Shown here: one piece after another, positions 32,901 to 35,806 of the stretch
How positions within the stretch are numbered: position 1 is the stretch's first letter
Layout: every line of letters starts with the position of its first letter
Assembly (NCBI GenBank): GCA_003344405.1
Contig: NOWV01000364.1
Coordinates: 1 to 35,806 of the forward strand
DNA: 35,806 nucleotides
Direction: 5' to 3'
From: Trichoplax sp. H2
Lineage: Eukaryota; Placozoa; Uniplacotomia; Trichoplacea
Notes under the pieces: generated by a model
Told to the model about the DNA's origin: nothing
The model's input: the letters and a program-made list of their open reading frames with translations, nothing else
Databases searched by the model: none
Made by a program: the position numbers and the translations under genes

Positions 32901-34971
32901 AAGCTGCAGCACAGTATATAAATAGTATACTAGCGTAAGGTTGAAACTGAATAAGATGATTTAGAACAGTATTCGTAGACAATCAAATTAGTTGTACTTT
33001 ACTCCTAAATTATAGTTAATTCCTGGTTTTAGCCTTCGAAATAAGCATACAATGTTTATGGGAATCAATTCTGAACCTTTCGACTTGCTATGTTAAAATT
33101 AGAAATACTGTACGAGGTTGCGTAATCTATTTAAAAAAATCAATATAGAAATTGAACTGTTGTTATAGGCTTGTTACTAACTGCATAGATGGTGCAAGTA
33201 TTAAGTACACGTTTATGATACTCAAATTTACAGTAGCTAAGTTTAATTTTTATTCTATCTAATTACGTATCGTTATAGTTTTTTACTGTTAAAGCAATCA
33301 AAGACGATAAAGTCATTTCCTTTACCGAGATGAAAATTCAGATACAACGAGTTATACAAATGTCAACTGAAGTAGTAGAACCTGTAGGCATACTAACAAC
33401 AGCAGATCGTGAAACATGGGCTGATGCCCTTCAACTCTTAACCCAAGGTGATTTGAATATTATATTTGTACACCAATATAATGTAACATTCAAAGTGGGA
33501 TACGAGAATATGAAGTTACTATTACATTTTAGATCCTGAAAACTATCAATCTTGGCATGCTATCCATCGTGCAATCTCTGTCATAAGCTTAGAAATGATA
33601 AAATGCGAACCCAACGTTCAACCAGATCATCCTAATTATCAAGATGAATTATATAGTCTATTTACGTCTGAAGGTTTGCATGCCAATGGTAGTCAGTATA
33701 ATTCTGCAAATCGATGGAATGATAAAATTGTTGCTTGCTATGTGGGCAGGCATGGGAATTATGGCACGTTAGGAGAGCATTCACATGTGGATGGAGTTAC
33801 TGTCGTTTACTACAACGTTTTTTTGGATCAACAAATGTGATTATATTAAATTAACAGTATAGTAGCTCTTTCGATTTTATTGTGTGAATGAAAATATAAT
33901 CTTATGCGTCAACTTGTATATGGTGTAGCATCCTTGCAAGTAAATGCAGATTAATATTTGATGTCTTAAAATAAAATAACTAAGATTATGAGATTAATTC
34001 TAAAATGAAAAAGCATAGCACATTTGTTGCTTAAAGCATTATAATAACATCTTTATACCATGTGGACTAGCAATATCATAAGCATAAAGCTACATTTTCT
34101 AATTTTTTTAACGTAGAAAAATGATGGAAACAGGTAAGTCTGTTCCACAAGAAGTTTCGAATCAAGTTGAACCACCGAAGAAAATTCAATGGAGGCTGAA
34201 CGATGAGTTGCATCAAGTTATTCGACAAACTGCGGAGAAATTTGATAAGTTAGTCTATTATAAAAATAATTGTAACAAGAAGTTGCTTTCATTAATTTTG
34301 AATATTCGCGTAACCATTCTTGAACATTTCGATTGCTGCAAGCATATCTAATTATGTATTGACTTCCAGAACTTTAAAGAATGTCAACCAGCGTGGTATG
34401 ATCTTTAATGACTACGGCAAAGAGTTTATTAAGTCTATTGGGATAAGTCCTGATAGCTTTATACAAATGGCTCTTCAATTGACTTATTATATGTAAGTGA
34501 GTAATAATATACATTAACAAAGAATACTATTTCCTTGTATGCTAAACTACTTGAACTATAGTATGTAAAAACAGTGTGATTTCTTTTTATGGTGTTATCG
34601 TAAATCATACGATTTAGGAACTAAATAGTGACACGATCTCCAATATACTTGTACATATTCCATCTAAGAATATTTATGTGATTAGTATAAATAGAGTTTT
34701 TTTACAACTGAAATAGTACACAAAAATGCAGTAGAATACAGTGTATGGAAATAAATATAATAAAGATTTGAAAGATATTTTCTTATCTTCATCCGAAAAA
34801 AGTAAATTAGGGGACAATTTCCTTTTCTAAATTAGACTTGAGAGAAAATTACCTAATCAATACGAGAGCTGTACACTAGCACGTTATGCTCGTGGTAGAA
34901 CGGAAGCTATTCGCGCAACTACACCTAAATCTAAGATACTCTGCAAGATTTGGATAGATCCTAAATCGACG
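29979..34971 (+). CDS. carnitine acyltransferase, carnitine O-octanoyltransferase-like (3' part missing)
   Basis: Transfers medium-chain acyl groups between CoA and carnitine, typically in peroxisomes. Nine phase-matched GT-AG exons: 29979-30203, 31750-31832, 31967-32020, 32621-32786, 33279-33447, 33533-33836, 34117-34248, 34370-34492, 34836-34971, together 464 codons from the ATG at 29979. Family motifs in order: FPVPDFKDTLKRYL at the N-terminus, DWWTKYVYL, YWQIY and GGAPLAMFQSM, GILTTADRETWADAL, the catalytic His in GEHSHVDG, YGKEFIK with SPDSFIQMAL, then YESCTLARYARGRTEAIRATT. There are no N-terminal membrane spans, so it is not CPT1. The short middle region and the YWQ segment are nearest to CROT among human members. 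The family is about 600-630 residues, so roughly 150 C-terminal residues, including any peroxisomal signal, lie beyond. Confidence 0.88.
30204..31749 (+). other. intron 1 of the acyltransferase gene
   Basis: Donor GTTAGT after codon TGG, acceptor CATAG before TTA ACT GAT TGG TGG. At 1.5 kb it is the longest intron of this gene. It holds an isolated tRNA-like box A (30431-30447), described under findings, and no secure gene on the opposite strand; the 70-codon frame at 30748-30960 is hydrophobic but featureless. Confidence 0.7.
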
Positions 34972-35806
34972 GTAAAGAATAAATTTAACGCAATGGCTAC
35001 GATAAATTGGGATTTGAAACATTCCTTTTTCTGATATTTACGATTGCGTTTTCTTAAGCTATCTACATAATAATATGCCGGATAATTCGTCTAATTTATT
35101 TTCATCATCATTCTAACGGATGTGTAGTAATAATATGTAGACCATAATTTATGAATGCCGCTCGTATTGAAGAAGATTTACCGCCTTAATTAATTTTTCT
35201 ACGATACGCTGATAGACATTGGAATCATATCATAGTAGCGACTCTAAGAATTTATATGCTACTATATCATTTCTAGGCATGTAATCAATGTATAATACTA
35301 TACTACCGTGTAGTGCAGCCCCAAATATAGCTTAGATTACTATTATAAGACCGTACGAGAATAACTTAACTTGTAAGCTAGAGTGTAAGATTGTGTAAGA
35401 GTCTATTTGTAGAAGATGTTTACAGTACGTATTGTAGCGAATCTATTAAGATGTTTATATAAAGATCTGAGATATAAATAGATTTGCGCTAAGTATGCTA
35501 GTACTGTAAGTATTGTATTGTAATGCTTTAAATAGACGCGCGAATTATGAATAGATTGCGCGATAGTAAATTTAGATCTGATCTTGCGACTTAATGGGCA
35601 AGATAAGATTTGTTACAGTAAAAGCATTCTGTAACTAATCGTATATAAATCGTGAATTTTGCTGTAATAAGTAGATTGTCAGATAGTCAGATAGTCCTTG
35701 GTAGTTAGACGAACCTAACTTCTGTAATAAAGTGAAATTTGCAAGAAACTGTAGTTCTTGATTTATTGTTTTGAAGATCACTTTATCACATACCGCTAGT
35801 TATTTA
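34972..35806. other. no exon recognised; start of a long intron or 3' side
   Basis: Begins with the donor GTAAAG of the ninth acyltransferase exon. I searched this stretch for the next expected motif (the GxGIDRHL region of the family) and did not find it, so the remaining exons should lie past the window edge. Nothing else seen. Confidence 0.45.

Overview
The window looks like nuclear DNA of an early-branching animal. It is AT-rich, the genes are split by short GT-AG introns, and it carries animal-type receptors: an adhesion GPCR with CUB, Ig, HormR, GAIN and GPS parts, and a rhodopsin-type GPCR. My best guess is a placozoan (Trichoplax/Hoilungia type). That is inferred from gene style and compactness, not proven. 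There are no operons, ribosome binding sites or CRISPR arrays. Two runs of exactly 20 N (534-553 and 14168-14187) are scaffold joins.

Layout. 1-1689: no gene seen, but a 145-bp direct repeat flanks the first gap together with a 241-bp element. 1690-10012 (minus): a large adhesion GPCR that I rebuilt from 23 exons, every junction phase-compatible; only the initiator exon is missing. 11836-16650 (minus): a two-exon, about 707-residue secreted-then-multipass membrane protein of unknown family. Its 2.7-kb intron holds broken copies of both its exon ends, the second gap and an inverted copy of the 241-bp element, so a tandem gene duplication is partly collapsed or decayed here. 17572-17940 (plus): remnant of 34/35-codon, TPR-like repeats with stops. 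20793-21749 (minus): single-exon rhodopsin-type GPCR. 21886-22331 (minus): two exons of an unrecognised membrane protein separated by a 50-bp intron. 24120-25190: about eleven degenerate ~100-bp minisatellite units. 25795-26393 (minus): membrane-protein gene split by a -1 frame change at a T6G run. 27883-29320 (plus): block of coding-like segments in changing frames, unidentified. 29979-34971 (plus): nine 5' exons of a carnitine acyltransferase closest to carnitine O-octanoyltransferase (peroxisomal fatty acid handling); its C-terminal part is not found before the window ends.

The genes do not form a pathway. The two receptors, the unknown multipass protein and two further membrane-protein candidates make the left two thirds rich in surface proteins, mostly on the minus strand; the metabolic enzyme stands alone on the plus strand. 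Many short open frames here are chance, so only those with splice-phase agreement, family motifs or long coding-like sequence are called. Domain calls rest on motif reading by eye; no database search was possible.
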